Of a stretch of DNA of 64,000 nucleotides, positions 1-11,952 are shown piece after piece. Below the pieces are notes generated by a model. That model was not told where the DNA came from. It saw only the letters and a program-made list of their open reading frames with translations, and searched no databases. The stretch lies in contig JAPDOI010001855.1 of the NCBI GenBank assembly GCA_029168955.1, forward strand, positions 1 to 64,000, given 5' to 3'. A program made the position numbers and the translations under genes. How positions within the stretch are numbered: position 1 is the first letter of the stretch; the number at the start of each line of letters is the position of its first letter. The stretch is from Aplectana chamaeleonis. Lineage: Eukaryota; Nematoda; Chromadorea; Rhabditida; Cosmocercidae.

Positions 1-1930
1 AATGCCTATTCATCGGAATCATTGGTTTCGGTCACATGGCCGGCCTTAACCGCCTCCCTGCCAATTTTGAAAATGACTCGAAAGAGTCGACCAAGTTCCA
101 CAGCTCTTAGTATACCACCAAGCACACTGCTGGAAATCCAGGCATACGATGAGAGAGTGGTACTGGAAGCCATGTTGAAAAGGAGATTGGAGTCTGGCTG
201 TGAATTGCAGAGAAAATGGAAACGATTCATTGGGAAGGAATCTGTTGGGCTTGTTCAATTTCGACTAATTTTTCTAAACAATGATCGACTTTCCTATCCT
301 GATATGGCCGATCCTGCTATCGGATTTTGCATGCTAGTAAAGATCTGATGCAATACGTTAGAGACTTGCTTCGTTTCAGCTAGATCGCATTTACAGGAAC
401 CTGGAAAGTCAAGAACATGAGTGACGCCCCTTTCAGATAACATCAAGAAGGACAGAGATTCATAAGATTTTTGTTTGAAGGCAGTATTCACGATAAAGAG
501 CCGTGTTCTAAGTTTTCGACGCGTTTTCGAGCAGGATAAGTCCGCTAAGAAGACTAGAAAGGGTTAATAGGGAAAATCCTACAGAATACTCGGATACCAA
601 AAAACCGTTTGAAAAATTTCTAAAAAATCAATTATACCTGTTGGTGTATCAGGGAGCTGCAGACAAAGCATCAAACCTGGTGTCCAGTGGAAATGGTTTT
701 CCCCGCGCGCAGGGTTCACGATGATTTTCGTTCCAGAGTTTCCCACGCCATGCGCTAATAAACACCACTAAGAAACCGCGAAAAGCGCACAAAAACGCCG
801 TTTGTCGGTGAAATAAGTTTTTGACCTGCACTACGCATGGTTGTCCCCTAGGAGGTAAAATTCTCAGGCAAGTCCTAACGTATTAGATCGGATCCTACTA
901 ACATGTATAAATCCGATAACAGGACGAATAAGTCAGGATAGAAAGTCGATCATGGTTTAGAAATCTGGTTTCGATGAACAAGTAACAGATTCCTTCCCAA
1001 TGAATCGTTTCAATGAATCGTTTTCCCTTTTTTTTGCAATTCACAGCCAGACTCCACCCTCCTTTTCAACATGGCTTCCAGTACCACTCTCATCGTATGC
1101 CTGGATTTCCAGCAGTGTGCTTGGTGGTATACTAAGAGCTGTGGAACTTGTCGACTCTTTCGAGTCATTTTTCAAAAATTGGCAGGGAGGCCCGGTTAAG
1201 ACCGGCCATGTGACCGAAACCAATGTTTCCGATGAATAGGCATTCGCCATACCGAGGACAGTGTCGGGAACTTCGGGCCCGACTCCCGAGAATTCACAGT
1301 TTGAGTATAGCCCTCATCTGCACCACCAATCCCTGAAAGGCTGGGTGTTCTGGCTGGCAAACCACCTTGGCGACGCACCTGGGCGCATCCCGTAACAAGT
1401 GCGGCGCCACCAAGGCAAAAAATTCTCTCGCGATGGAGGGAGAGAGAATTCCAATCGGTCGGCCAGCGGACGAGGGAAAAACCTGTACGTGCCTGAGAGC
1501 ACCTGCACGAGCAATGCTATGCATTGCATAACTTCTTATCTACAAATCATAGTGTTGAGAAACAAAGCTCTTCGGAAGGCAGAAAAATAGAGAATGAAAT
1601 CCATTGAAAACTCCTGAGATTTGAATTGACACATTTCCAACATGCTACACGAATATAGCTGGAAGGTGAGAATTTTGATCAGAGGTGTTCTTCCCTACTG
1701 AAATTGAGAAAGCTGCAGGAATGCTCAAAAGCAGTTGAAATGTAGATCAGTTGTAAGGTTAATTGGCCAGGTGGCAGTTGTGTAGACATATTCATGCATG
1801 ACCATTCGCTTTCTCGTTTTCCACTTTCCACTGCACTTTTACAACAATTTAGAATAGAATTTTCTCTTACCTGTGGAACACTATCTGAAAAATAGGGAGC
1901 AGGTTTTTCTGTATTCATTTAAAGGCATCG
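1..1930. mobile_element. Large foldback element, copy 1, cut by window start
   Basis: Bases 1-340 (inner part of the left arm) reappear as reverse complement around 900-1240, and the right arm continues to about 1930. Everything matches the complete copy at 20328-22991. The central spacer (about 350-900) carries the AAGGCAGTATTCACGAT terminal motif at 480 and a related one near 715, so it probably holds a smaller MITE. Short ORFs in the arms read in both orientations because of the symmetry and are not genes. No transposase is visible, so the element is non-autonomous. Confidence 0.8.
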
Positions 1931-2348
1931 CTACCCACAGAAAACCATATCATATTTTATTATGTTTTTCTTTGAATATATGAGACCTTGAACTTGCAAC
2001 CTTACACCTTAAATATGAGAAAATGTAAAACCGTTCCGAAAAGCCACGACTTTGCCAAAAACCAGAGTTAAAACAAGCCAGCGCCGGTGTTCGAATTCTC
2101 GTCAGGAAACGATTTTTGGGGCAGTAGCGCTGGACTGTAAGCAATGCCTTCAGTAAGGTCATGGCGTACAAAACACTTGCGTTGACAGGTGGGGGATGGG
2201 TGGAATGCCTCACCTAAAATCCCCCATATCTTCCAGATTGGTGTATTTTTGGAGCACCAAACGCTGTCATTGAGCCAGGCTAGGCCCCGCCAAAATGAAG
2301 GCAAAAAATGTTGAGTGGTTTTTATCGCGTACCATGCCTTTAAGGCAG

Positions 2349-3303
2349 CAGACACGCTCAAAAATGGTATCGATTTTTATGACATAAATCACAGGTTTGG
2401 AGCTGGTTGTATTGGGAACTGACGAAAAACGGAGGCATTATACGCAAATAGAGGAATAACAGTTGTTTTGTTATCATGTGAAAGTGGACGAATTTTTACG
2501 GCGCGCTGTTGGAAACAGCGAATATTAGCAACAAGACAGTTGAGATGGAGGTGCCGATATAGCTACCTGGCGTGTGTACTGGAACGTTCACCTCGTTAGA
2601 AGCATAAAACACCGGCCAAAGTGACCGTATTAGCACTATCAATCTGGACGAGTTTGCATTTTGGAGCGAGGTTGCGGAAATTTTTCGATTTGCATTGCTG
2701 GTTTAGTAGTTTTGGCTCGTTTTTGACGCTTCCAACGGCGTGAGCAGTCTGCGCACAGGAGCCATGCACGACTTCAGAAACGCAGTTATCTCAACAACTT
2801 TTTCGAGCGTGTCTGCTGGCTTCAAAGGCACAGTCCAACCTCAGAGGTAATTTTTGGTACGGTCCTTTCGCCGTATATAGCAACCCTGCCAAGCGCAGAA
2901 ATCTCAGTACGCTCAAATAAGCGAGAAAAGTCAGGAAAAAATCGACCACGCCCCGTTGAAAGAAACAATGGGTTACGCCCACTGGCAGCAGGTTTCCGAC
3001 CTCAACAGGGAAGAGGCGCGCGAATGATTTCATTCAAAATCTGTGTTCTTCCTTTTGTTTTCGGTCTGGCTTTATATTGTGACCTGCTTCAGAATGATGG
3101 CTGCGAATAACGTGAAAATACAGGCTCGAGACAACTCGTCCGTGAACTTCTACTAGTTCAAATTTTATGAGGATCCGTAACTCAGTTCATGATGAGTTCT
3201 GAGCGATTCTGGAGACGCCATTGTGATCAGCGTGACATTTTCTCCGAGATCGAGCAGAAAAACTAAAAATCGACTGTGAGCTTAGGATTGTGGCTTTAAG
3301 GCA
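2349..3303. mobile_element. About 950-base block present only in duplication copy 1
   Basis: In copy 2 the sequence passes straight from GCTTTTAAGGC to the motif GTTCACGATAATCATTGACG (about 23688-23715). In copy 1 the same two parts are separated by about 950 bases, with CTTTAAGGCAG at both junctions. That direct repeat could be a target-site duplication from an insertion. It could equally be the two ends through which copy 2 lost the block by recombination. No ORF in it resembles a protein I know. Confidence 0.6.
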
Positions 3304-3911
3304 GCGTACACGATAATCATTGACGTTTTTGAGGTACACCCTGGAAAAAACATGAGGTTTCAGTGGCAAAAGAAAATGCGATGAAAAACGACTGTAAAGT
3401 GGGTGAAAACCTCCTGGTCCAGCCAACCCATTGGGCCACCCCGTCCACGTCCTGTGACAGATGCCCTGAATTCGTGTTACCGTGCGGAAAGACACCGAAT
3501 TTTCGAATATTCTTCATCGCGAAAGGTTCCTAATATTCCTGCATGTGCATTGGCCCATTTGTTTTAAAACAATTTTTGGTTTAGGAAACAGAAAACAGGG
3601 CCACGTACCTAATAATTTTGGAGCGCGAAACCATTTCCCCGACATCAGGTTTGATGCGTTGGCCGCAGTCTTCCTGCGGACAACGCTTCGAAACTGAGAC
3701 ACAAACAGAGTACGATTGATTTCTTCAGAAATTTCTTTAAAATAGTTTTCCTCCTCTATTTAAAAATTACTTCTGTGTGGATAATCCTATCAACCTGTAC
3801 TTAGTGAACTTACGTACTCAAAAGCATCAGAAGACTATAATACGGTGTTTTATAGTGAACACTGCTTGTAAAGACAGAATACTGGCTCGTAAACGTGGTT
3901 GAGATACAATA

Positions 3912-4889
3912 CCGCCGCTATCCAAGGGAAAAAATGGGCGAGATGGGCAAAGTGGGCAACAAAGCATCTTTCGAAGACAACTCGCCTCAATGTGCTCCAT
4001 TTTCACTTTCGAAAACACCAAAATGTCCACCCCGCCACAACCTATCTAACTATATAGGAGATAGAATTGGAATTCCTCTATGATAACGCTGTCTCTAGAT
4101 ACAGGAGTAATTTATGAATTTGATAATGTTATCACAAGATAACGAGCCCATTCGATCAAAAACAACCGTACGCGATATCTAGCATGGTCCAAGTGCTGAA
4201 ATGTGTTTCGCCCAAGGCAGTGTTCACGATAATCAATGGTTTTCTGCTTTACCGCCTATCCTGAAGACGGTCCCATGCTGATTCCAATGATGTTTTTGGA
4301 ATCGTACAAGATCTTCTGGGAACGGAGTTATAGTCCCTCAAAGATTGAGCTAAAGAAACATGGTGGACGAGGTGTCCGAGGCTTGTAACTTCCGTCTTTT
4401 GCAGCCGATGTATGCGAGCTGACCTGAGTAAAAAGAAGTTGGGAGTAAGAGGAAGAACGGGGCTACTGATCGGAAGCCATCGCTCATCTCACAATCTCGA
4501 GCATTCATTTGTTCACGTCGGTGGGCGTGGAAAGTGCATCTGGGTGTGACAGGCTGACCCGAGTGTCCAACTTTGGGGCCGTGAGGGACCGTTCTAAGCT
4601 CAATTTTCTTAAGTTTTTTCAACGTTAGAGTTTGCGCTAGGCCCCGGAGCTGCCGATCTCCACCAAAAAATCAGAAATGGTTTTCATCGTGAACACTACC
4701 TTTAAAAAATATTGTTGCTACCAAATTTCGCAGAATATTTGGCCACGATTGACTAGATCACGACATGCTGTACATTTCGACGTTTTCGAAAGTGAAAACA
4801 AAGCACTTTTAGGCTAGTTTTGGCCAAAAGACGCTTTAGTTGCCCACTTTTTCCCGGATTCGCCCATTTTCCCGCTGGACGGCGGCGGT
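3912..4889. mobile_element. Nested MITE with CCGCCGCTATCC ends, copy 1
   Basis: Starts CCGCCGCTATCCAAGGG and ends near 4889 with a loose mirror (CCCGCTGGACGGCGGCGG). Inner blocks also mirror: TTTCACTTTCGAAAACACC near 4002 and its reverse complement near 4780-4797. It interrupts family B between GAGATA and CTACGGAATTAG. The copy at 24352-24832 lacks the internal insertion 4213-4704. Confidence 0.65.
4213..4704. mobile_element. MITE with AAGGCAGTGTTCACGAT ends, filled site only in copy 1
   Basis: The left end AAGGCAGTGTTCACGATAA (from 4214) is mirrored by TCATCGTGAACACTACCTTT (to 4703). In copy 2 the flanks join directly near 24646 (TTCGCCTTAAAAAATAATGA), which is the empty site. The right half (GTGGGCGTGGAAAGTGCATC and GCTGCCGATCTCCACCAAAA) recurs at about 31585-31763, giving a second member of the family. 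Confidence 0.75.
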
Positions 4890-6466
4890 GCATGTACGCT
4901 ACGGAATTAGAATGGTGTGCACAAAACACAACGCCTACTCATTTTGAGGCGTCCCAGGCGACTCTCACAATGACGCTAAGTGAGTAAGAGTGGCCCAGCC
5001 TCTGTATCTGCCCTCCTCCAAAACAGGGGTTCTGGGCCATTCTCACCATCGTGGATGTATGTGGTTCACTTATTGAACTTACCTTACCACACGCAAACAT
5101 CGCTGATGGTAGAATGGATTAGGACTTCTGTTTTGGAGGAGGACAATAAGGCTCAGGGGACGGGCGGATTCAGAGGGCAGGGCCAACTTCTCACTCAAAT
5201 GGTGGCATTGTGGGTCGTTTTTGATGCTGCTAAAAATGCGTAATCTTTGTGTTCTATGCTACACCATTCCATTTTCGTAGTTATCTCAGCCACGTTTACG
5301 AGCGTGTATCTTCGCCTTTAACTGTAATGGCAAGAAAACACGTGCACCCTCGATATTTGCAAATCTCTCTGATGACACATTTGCCAGATTCTGGCAGATG
5401 AACAACCAAAAAGGTGATTGGCCTGTCATGACTAGTCGTTAAATTGGAGAAATGGGATATTCTCCTCCAAAACTGTCCATTTTCGTCATTTTTGTAATGA
5501 AAAGTTAAGGAACGCTGGTCAAAATTTCTACCACCATTTCAACCACGGCCCGTGCCCCCAGCACATAATGTTCCCGTAACGGAGAATATAACGTCGCCTT
5601 TTCAAAAGGCTGACGACCTAAGAAAATATTTATGAGATGAAAGACAAGAATGCGAAGTAGGCTAAAATAACGTGATGGCCTGAAAAGCTCCAGCCAAGAG
5701 ATTTGGCGTGGCTGGAATTTTTTCGTGGCAATCTCTAACTAGAGACTGATCCCACCATAAACTAGGATTTTGAAAAATGACCTGTCGAGCCTTGTGGGGA
5801 AAATGAAAAGAAACAATTTAAAGTTTGATGAATTTCCCTATTGCACCTGGTAAGAACAAAAACGAAAAAAAAAGAATTTTTTGGATCTCCGAAACTGGAA
5901 TTTTTCCAGCCCAGAATTTTTACGAGGAGGTAGTTTGGGGCGCCGAACACGAATATGAGATCCGTTCCGAGCTCTTTATTAGATTACTCTAGCTTAAGAT
6001 GGGAAAGGTATCATTTTCTTACTGGCCCACCGTAGTCTTTCGAAAAACTGGAAACAGACCTAATACTCTTGTCCAGCGCCCTAAATAACCCCTCGGGCAA
6101 AGTTTAAGCCCAAAATGTTATAATTTCTAGATTCCAAAAAATAATATTTCCTCTCGTTTTTGATTTGCTTGGAAGCGTAAAGGCGCAGGACACCCAAACA
6201 AAAACTCTTCAGGTTTGAGGTTTTATCTTGGAAAAAATCCTGCGCTGATCACAACAATATCTCTGAAATCTCTTAATGCCCCCTACCAACTTGAAGGTAT
6301 GGCTCCACGAAATTGCTTATATTTTGAGAGCAAAAATTTAGTGAACGTGTTTGTCTCACGCCTTTATTTCTCTTCAGTCGCAGTCGCTACACGGCAGTGA
6401 ACCAGAATGGGGAGACAGATCGGCAAGAAAGTGGAGAACGATGGCGCGACCGAAATTCTTCCACCC

Positions 6467-6479
6467 ATCTAGCCCCTAT
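6467..6479 (+). repeat. Target-site duplication of RTE LINE (left)
   Basis: ATCTAGCCCCTAT, repeated exactly at 9735-9747. Present once in the empty paralogue near 26395-26410. Confidence 0.9.
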
Positions 6480-9400
6480 ACTTACTTGATACATGATTAC
6501 CCGTTATCAGCCGGCGATCGTCTCAGCGGCGGGCACACCTCTCTGATTGTTTCGAAACACACGTTCGTTTTGGTTGTTTTGTGGTGCTCCCTTCTTCTAT
6601 CTCGTTCCAGTTCCGCGCAGTCTGCAACCAGTTCTCGTGTTAGGTGTGTTCAGATGTTTGGAGGCATCGCTCCATCTTGTTGGGGGACGACCAAGTGTTC
6701 GCTTGATGTCCCGCGGGTACAAGAGAGTTACACGATTTGTCCAACGGTCATCGGTTCTTCTTATATACATGACCGGCCCATCGATGTTTTGCGACTGCCA
6801 TGTAAGTGACAGCGTCCCGAATCCCTGACTGTTGGCGGAGGTCGGTGCTGCGGATGTGCTGGTTTCTTTGCTCTCGGCGGCTCGTCCCCAACAGCGTCCG
6901 TTCGAGGGGCTCGTTGCGTTCAGTAATCATCAGAAGTGCAGAGGACTTGTTGGAAGCCCAGGTTTCAGCTCCGCCCAGCACATGGCAGAAGTGGGTGAAG
7001 TCAAACAGATGCGCGCGCGGATTTTTTGTCGGAGACAAGGTGAGCGCTGCTTCCATATGTTCGGCATCGCAGCCTATGCAGCGCTTCTTCTTCGACTGAC
7101 TTCGGCCCTCAAATCGTTGTCCATGGTCACGAGGCGCCCGAGGAAGACGTACTTCTCCGTATCAGGAAGGGGAACTCCGTCCACTGTAATCAGTGCTGGA
7201 GTCTGCCCATCTGTTCCTCATGACTTCTGTCTTGCTGCGATTCATCGTCAGCCCGATTCTGCGGCCAGCTGCGTCCAGTTCATCCACCATCTGCTGAAGT
7301 TCGGTTTGACTGCTGCTAACCAAAACGATGTCATCGGCGAAGCGGAGGTTTGAGAGTTTCCTGCCGTCTATGGGAATTCCCCTGTTGTTCCAATCTAGAT
7401 CAATCATGGCGTGATGGAGAGCAGCAGTGAACAGCTCCTGGTGAGATGGTGTCACCTTGGCGGACTCCTTTCCCCCAGTCGGCACCGTCAATCCTTGTGG
7501 AACATCTTGATCTTCGTAGATGTCTTATATCCATGTTGCACTCCTCTAGCATGTTGATACAGATCGGGTCCACGCCGGCACGGAGCAGAGCGTTCCAAAC
7601 TGCGTTCCAGTTCGACACTGTCAAATGCTTTGACATAATCGATGAAAGCACATTAGAAGCGGTTGCTTGTACTATAAATGTCTTCTCAATTAGCTGGAAT
7701 CACCGTGTAGATATGAACCAATATGGCAGTATCCACGACGAAAACCGTGGCCTGTTCCACGGGCTGGAACTCATCAACAATGCTTTCCAATCTGTTCAGC
7801 AAAATCTTTGTGTAGATAGCTTGTACGGCTGGGACAGAAGAGCGATTGGCCTGTAGTTCTTGACCTCGTCTCGTTCACCTTTCTTGAAGATCAACACCGT
7901 TCTTGACGATTTCCACTGTTCCGGGATCGCTGATCTGCCAGATAGCGATTGAAGCGAGCAGTTGGCTTTTGAACGATGATTTCGTTGTCGGTCCTCGGAA
8001 AGTCTCCGGGAAATTTGATCAGGTCCTGAGGCTGTCTTGAGCTTCCTCATCTAATAGCATGTTGAACTTCAGAAAGAAGTATCTCCGGAGCCACAGCCTT
8101 GACTCGGTGTAGAATTCTAGGAACGGGTGTTGATGATCGGTACAGGTCTGTGTAAAAGTCCACGACGATCTCTTCAATCTTTTGACGAGACGTGTGCTGT
8201 GTTCCGCATGGCGTCACTATCTGACAGTGGTTACAGCTTGAGAGTCAACGAGGGTCTTCCGGCATCTCTCGCCACAACTGGCCCTTTTCTCTGCAGCCTC
8301 CTTCCAGTTTGGTTGGGCTGTCCTTTGTATGCGCGAATTGATGCCTTAACAGCAACTCTGCAGGATTTGTTTATGATTGCCCTGTCGAGAATGCTGGAGG
8401 ACGGATCCTGGTGAATTTCAGCACGCTGCTTCAAAAGCCTTCGGGCATGGTCGCTTATGCGTCCTGAAGAGCTGAGGACGGGCGGGATCATTGATACCGA
8501 AGCACAATGGTTAAGCCCCTCCACGAGGAGCTGGTAGTCTTCCGTGAGATCGTTGCTCTCGCTCCACTGGTATCCAGCAGCAGCGGCTTGTAGCAGATCG
8601 GCATCATAATTGGGCAGTTGTGTCGATGCTGGGCGATGACCATCCTTTCGCTTAACCTTCTCGCGGAGACAGATCTTCGCTCGGACAAGACGATGGTCGC
8701 TTCCGGTATTCAAGGGTTTCACTACACCTACATCGAAGAGACACCAGCGTCGATCAACCAGGATGTGATCCAATTCAGAGTGAGTCACTCCGTTCGGGCT
8801 TGACCATGTCAATCGTGTGGCGGGAATTTTCTGGAAGAAGCTGTTACCGTGAAACAGATTACAGGCTTCTAGTAGGTCCATCAGACGCTCTCCGTTTTGG
8901 TTGGTCGTTCAAGTCCGGGTACGATCCCACTCTCTAGCAGTAGACGGCCGCGAGGTTCGTTGATGATGGCGTTGAAGTCACCACAGACGGTGATCTTTGT
9001 AGTAGGCCTTCTCTTGCTTGATGATCTTCTCGAGGTCAACATAGAACTCAATCACTTGTCGTTTTAAGATGCAGCTGGAAGTCGGAGCGTATCCGTTTAT
9101 GATCGCCATAGGTTGTCATCGCATTGACCTTGATCCGCAAGAACACCTAGCCTGGGGCTTATGATTTCGTGGGAGTCAATCTTGGGTTCGAGGTTGCGGT
9201 GGACAATGAATCCCACTCCTCCGATGTTTTTATTGTCAACCTTGGCTCCAATTATGATCAGGCCCCGTCACTTGTCCTTCTGGTACTCTTCCGCTCTGAC
9301 TTTGGTTTCTTGGACAGCCAGCACATCATGTAGCGGATTCCCTCTGGCTGGCCTCCGCATGAGCATTGCCAGATCAGCTTCAGAGTTGACGGTTCTGCAA

Positions 9401-9734
9401 TTGTAGAGTGCAAATCCGTAGACAGTGTTGATGCCTCGTTCGCTGATCCTTGTCCTGTGCACTCCATTTCCTGCGGCAGTTTTGTTCTGCAGGTCCCTTC
9501 CGGCGCCGTTTGCTCCAGGTGCACGTAAGAGCTCGTACTTCCCTTCTGTGCCGCTCACGGACCCTCCTTGGTACGTGTTTGAGCAAGTTTGAAGTTCACG
9601 CGCGCCTTTGGGATGCTAACCCTTCTAAGACAGCGCGTCGCCAGAGCTGGTGTTCCGCCAGAAGTCCTTCTTGAAGAAAGACTCCCTACCCCCGAGCTCC
9701 ACTACGATAAAGGTACCAGCTGGACTTTGGAGGG
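6480..9734 (-). mobile_element. RTE-type LINE, near full length, disrupted coding region
   Basis: Flanked by an exact 13-base direct repeat ATCTAGCCCCTAT (6467-6479 and 9735-9747). The uninterrupted sequence is present in copy 2 near 26395-26410, so both ends are exact. Read on the minus strand, an exonuclease-endonuclease-phosphatase (AP endonuclease-like) domain comes first: a QETK motif near 9290, GDFNAI near 8965 and SDHR near 8690. Reverse transcriptase follows: GPDQI, YRPIALLS near 7850, GVRQGDTISP near 7460 and the catalytic FADD at 7330-7341. Last is the RTE tail region with RWAGHV near 6770. Frames change several times, so it cannot make one protein. The 3' end is TATCAAGTAAGT with no poly(A), as is usual for RTE elements, which use short 3' repeats instead. 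Confidence 0.92.
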
Positions 9735-9747
9735 ATCTAGCCCCTAT
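9735..9747 (+). repeat. Target-site duplication of RTE LINE (right)
   Basis: Exact second copy of ATCTAGCCCCTAT. After it the sequence continues as in copy 2 (TGCGTTCGGAAAACCAGGAA here, compared with TGCGTGCGAAAATCAGGAAG there). Confidence 0.9.
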
Positions 9748-10129
9748 TGCGTTCGGAAAACCAGGAAGAAGGTGTGGCAGGTGTGGTGGTGGGCCAAGGA
9801 GGTCGGGCCTGTAGTGGTCGCTTATGATCATCGCGTATTTGGAAGAATTGAGATGTCGCCCTTGGTCTACCACTACAATTGGGATGAAAGTCACAAAATT
9901 TATATCTGAGGGCGTGCACTGTGCCTGCTTAGGAAATTTATCAAGCCTCGAAATTGTCTCTTTTCATATCTTCCCATAACACTCAAGAGGACTAGTTTTG
10001 AAACTCCAGTTCACGCTGGGATCAGCCGAATAGCGGTATAGAGCTTGGGAGAACCAATAGGCTCCTATGGAAATCATACCAATCGATCTGTCTGATGATG
10101 TGCTCAAATAAGCTTTGACAAGACCTTAT

Positions 10130-10670
10130 AGGGGTCTGCAGAGTTGCAGAGACCGGCAGGTCGCCGAGCGTCATCCTTGACACGGCGACAAAAATGTTTT
10201 GAAACATTACCGTCGCGGCGTCGGTTTGCCTCGCTGGCAGTGATGCAGGGTCCGTCGCGGCGTCAACACTCTGCGGTGCCCCCCTCGTCGCCCTTTACAC
10301 CGCGTCGGTGCCCCACGTCGCTGAAAGTGATCGATATTGCATCACCCAGCGTTGCTCGTCGCTGCGAGCAACGCCTGCTGGACTCTGCAGACCCTTATAG
10401 GGGTCTCAGAGCGCAGATATCGGCAGAGTGGTCGCCGAGCGTCATCCTGACACGGCGACAAAAATGTTTTGGAACATTACTGTCGCGGCGTCGGTTGCCG
10501 CTCGCTGGCAGTGATGTGGTGGGGCCGTCGCGGCGTCAATACACTGCAGCCCCCTCGTCGCCCTTTACACCGCGTCGGTCGCCCCCGTCAGCTGAAAGTG
10601 ATCGATATTGCATCACCTGCGTTGCTCGTCGCTGCGAGCAACGCCGCAATCCTTGACTCTGCAGACCCCT
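10130..10670. mobile_element. Tandem dimer of a GC-rich inverted-repeat element
   Basis: Two units (10130-10394 and 10399-10670) each begin AGGGGTCT(G)CAGAG and end CTCTGCAGACCC(CT). TTAT stands before the first, between the two, and after the second, so the two elements sit head-to-tail with one target repeat at every junction. Copy 2 has the empty site ACCTTGTCAC near 26775. Both units contain a perfect hairpin, CGTTGCTCG...CGAGCAACG. The 170-codon reading frame at 10144-10656 is a by-product of the tandem GC-rich repeat, not a gene. Confidence 0.8.
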
Positions 10671-11348
10671 TTATCACTTATCGAACCGATTTCAACCATT
10701 GTGAGCGAAACGGATCCTGAAGCTTATATCGACACTCGAGATCAGTCGCTTAAAGAGGAGGGCATCAAAAGCTTAGAATTCAACCTTTGTGCAACTCAAG
10801 ATGCTCAAAGAAGCTGAACTCAATGTAGGTGGTCTACAAGCGTCAGGAGGGCCCTCTGAAGTGCAGGCAACTAGTCACACAGCACTGAAATCACAATTAA
10901 TTTCTCGCTGCTCAATCGCAACTAGAAATTTTTGTTCTTCAAGTTTTTCCCTAGTTTCTCGATGGATTTCGGATTCTAACAGGTTTCGTAGGAACACACT
11001 ATTTCTGTAGATCTACTGTACACACCGCATCGCCGAGATTTTGGATCTCTCATTCGTTTTGCGAAAATCAGAAAATTTGCCATCCGAACAGAGGTGAAAA
11101 GAGCAGCCATCAAACTTCAATTCCTAAAGTTTCTCCACTGTGTTCCAAACCAGTGAAAATCGGTCTTGGTGGGAACTCTTCTTCGCTCCCGTAAATCACT
11201 TGATTGGAGAACGAGACACTAAAAATCGCGAAAAAAATGAAAGTTAAGATTGACTCGAGGCGAGGTCCATTTGTTGGTACAGGAACAAAAAAACCTACTC
11301 CAACCGGAAATTGGAGGCTAAGAAATGAAAATGCTCTACAATGAATAC

Positions 11349-11826
11349 GTTAAGGGCAGTATTCACGATAAATTTTTGCTTTCTCCGATATCTCCTTAAC
11401 GGCTTTACGGAAGGTCTGGTGCCCTATATAGCAAGGCATGCTTAATATGGAGGACAAGAAAGACGCGTTTTTGAGGGAAAAAGAATAGGCTCTCTCTTGT
11501 TTACGTTGATTTTTTGCAGCGAGGAGGAATTCACCTTCCTGGAAGGATGATACCTATCAGTGCAATAAAGCGATCAGCTCACTTATCAGCACTTCCTTCA
11601 CTTGATCATTCATGTAATCTAAATCTTCAATTGTTCATTTCGAAAGGGGCGGACCTGGAGCACGGGGCGTGTCTGGGACTTCAGAACGCTTGTTTGCAGC
11701 TGTTATTTTGACGCTCCTGGCTCGTTTTCTACCGTTTTTTCGACACTGGGAGCCTAGGATCCATCTCGACTATCATTTCACTGTGGAAAGTCAGCGAGAA
11801 TGATCATTTGTGAACGCTGCCTTCAA
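11349..11826. mobile_element. MITE family A, copy in duplication copy 1
   Basis: Left end GGGCAGTATTCACGATAAAT, right end TTGTGAACGCTGCCTTCAA. The interior carries GGTGCCCTATATAGCAAGGC and ATGATACCTATCAGTGCAAT, which recur at 27440-27890 and 47667-48384. No coding capacity seen. Confidence 0.8.
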
Positions 11827-11952
11827 TGGGTTAAAACTGAACCAAGCTGAGGGGAGGGAGGCCTTATGTATGGTTCCCGGAGGTCCGTGGCCTTTGTTTC
11901 TTCAAGAAAAAAACATTTGAATTCAAAACCACGGCTGACGCGGCAGAGAAGT

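Larger units (their letters stand above)
3869..5321. mobile_element. MITE family B, copy in duplication copy 1, with nested insertions
   Basis: The left end (TAAAGACAGAATACTGGCTCG) and the right end (ending GAGCGTGTATCTTCGCCTTTA, to about 5320) are inverted repeats containing CTCGTAAACGTGGTTGAGAT. The inner body has a second inverted pair around CTGTTTTGGAGGAGG with a GGCCATTCTCACC centre. Two younger elements are nested inside, at 3912-4889 and 4213-4704. Related copies lie at 24309-25259, 14210-19834 (split by an LTR element), 55370-55862 and 58757-59030 (fragment). Confidence 0.75.
1..11952 (+). repeat. Segmental duplication, copy 1 (left end outside window)
   Basis: Read beside 21084-28005, this segment runs in the same order and orientation with long near-identical stretches. 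Position 1 pairs with 21084, 1930 with 22991, about 3300 with about 23690, 5320 with 25259, 6400 with 26330, 9800 with 26440 and 11900 with 27910. The shrinking offset is explained by extra blocks in this copy: about 2349-3303, 4213-4704, 6480-9734 and 10130-10670. The right edge of similarity is near 11952, where the two sequences stop aligning. The whole segment is made of transposon-derived sequence, so the duplication appears to have copied a transposon nest. I see no host gene in it. Confidence 0.85.

Noticed and set aside
6351..7353. Plus-strand ORFs of 152 and 173 codons
   Set aside because: They are antisense to the RTE LINE reverse transcriptase region.
10144..10656. 170-codon open reading frame
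   Set aside because: It spans the tandem dimer of a GC-rich MITE. The protein repeats only because the DNA does.
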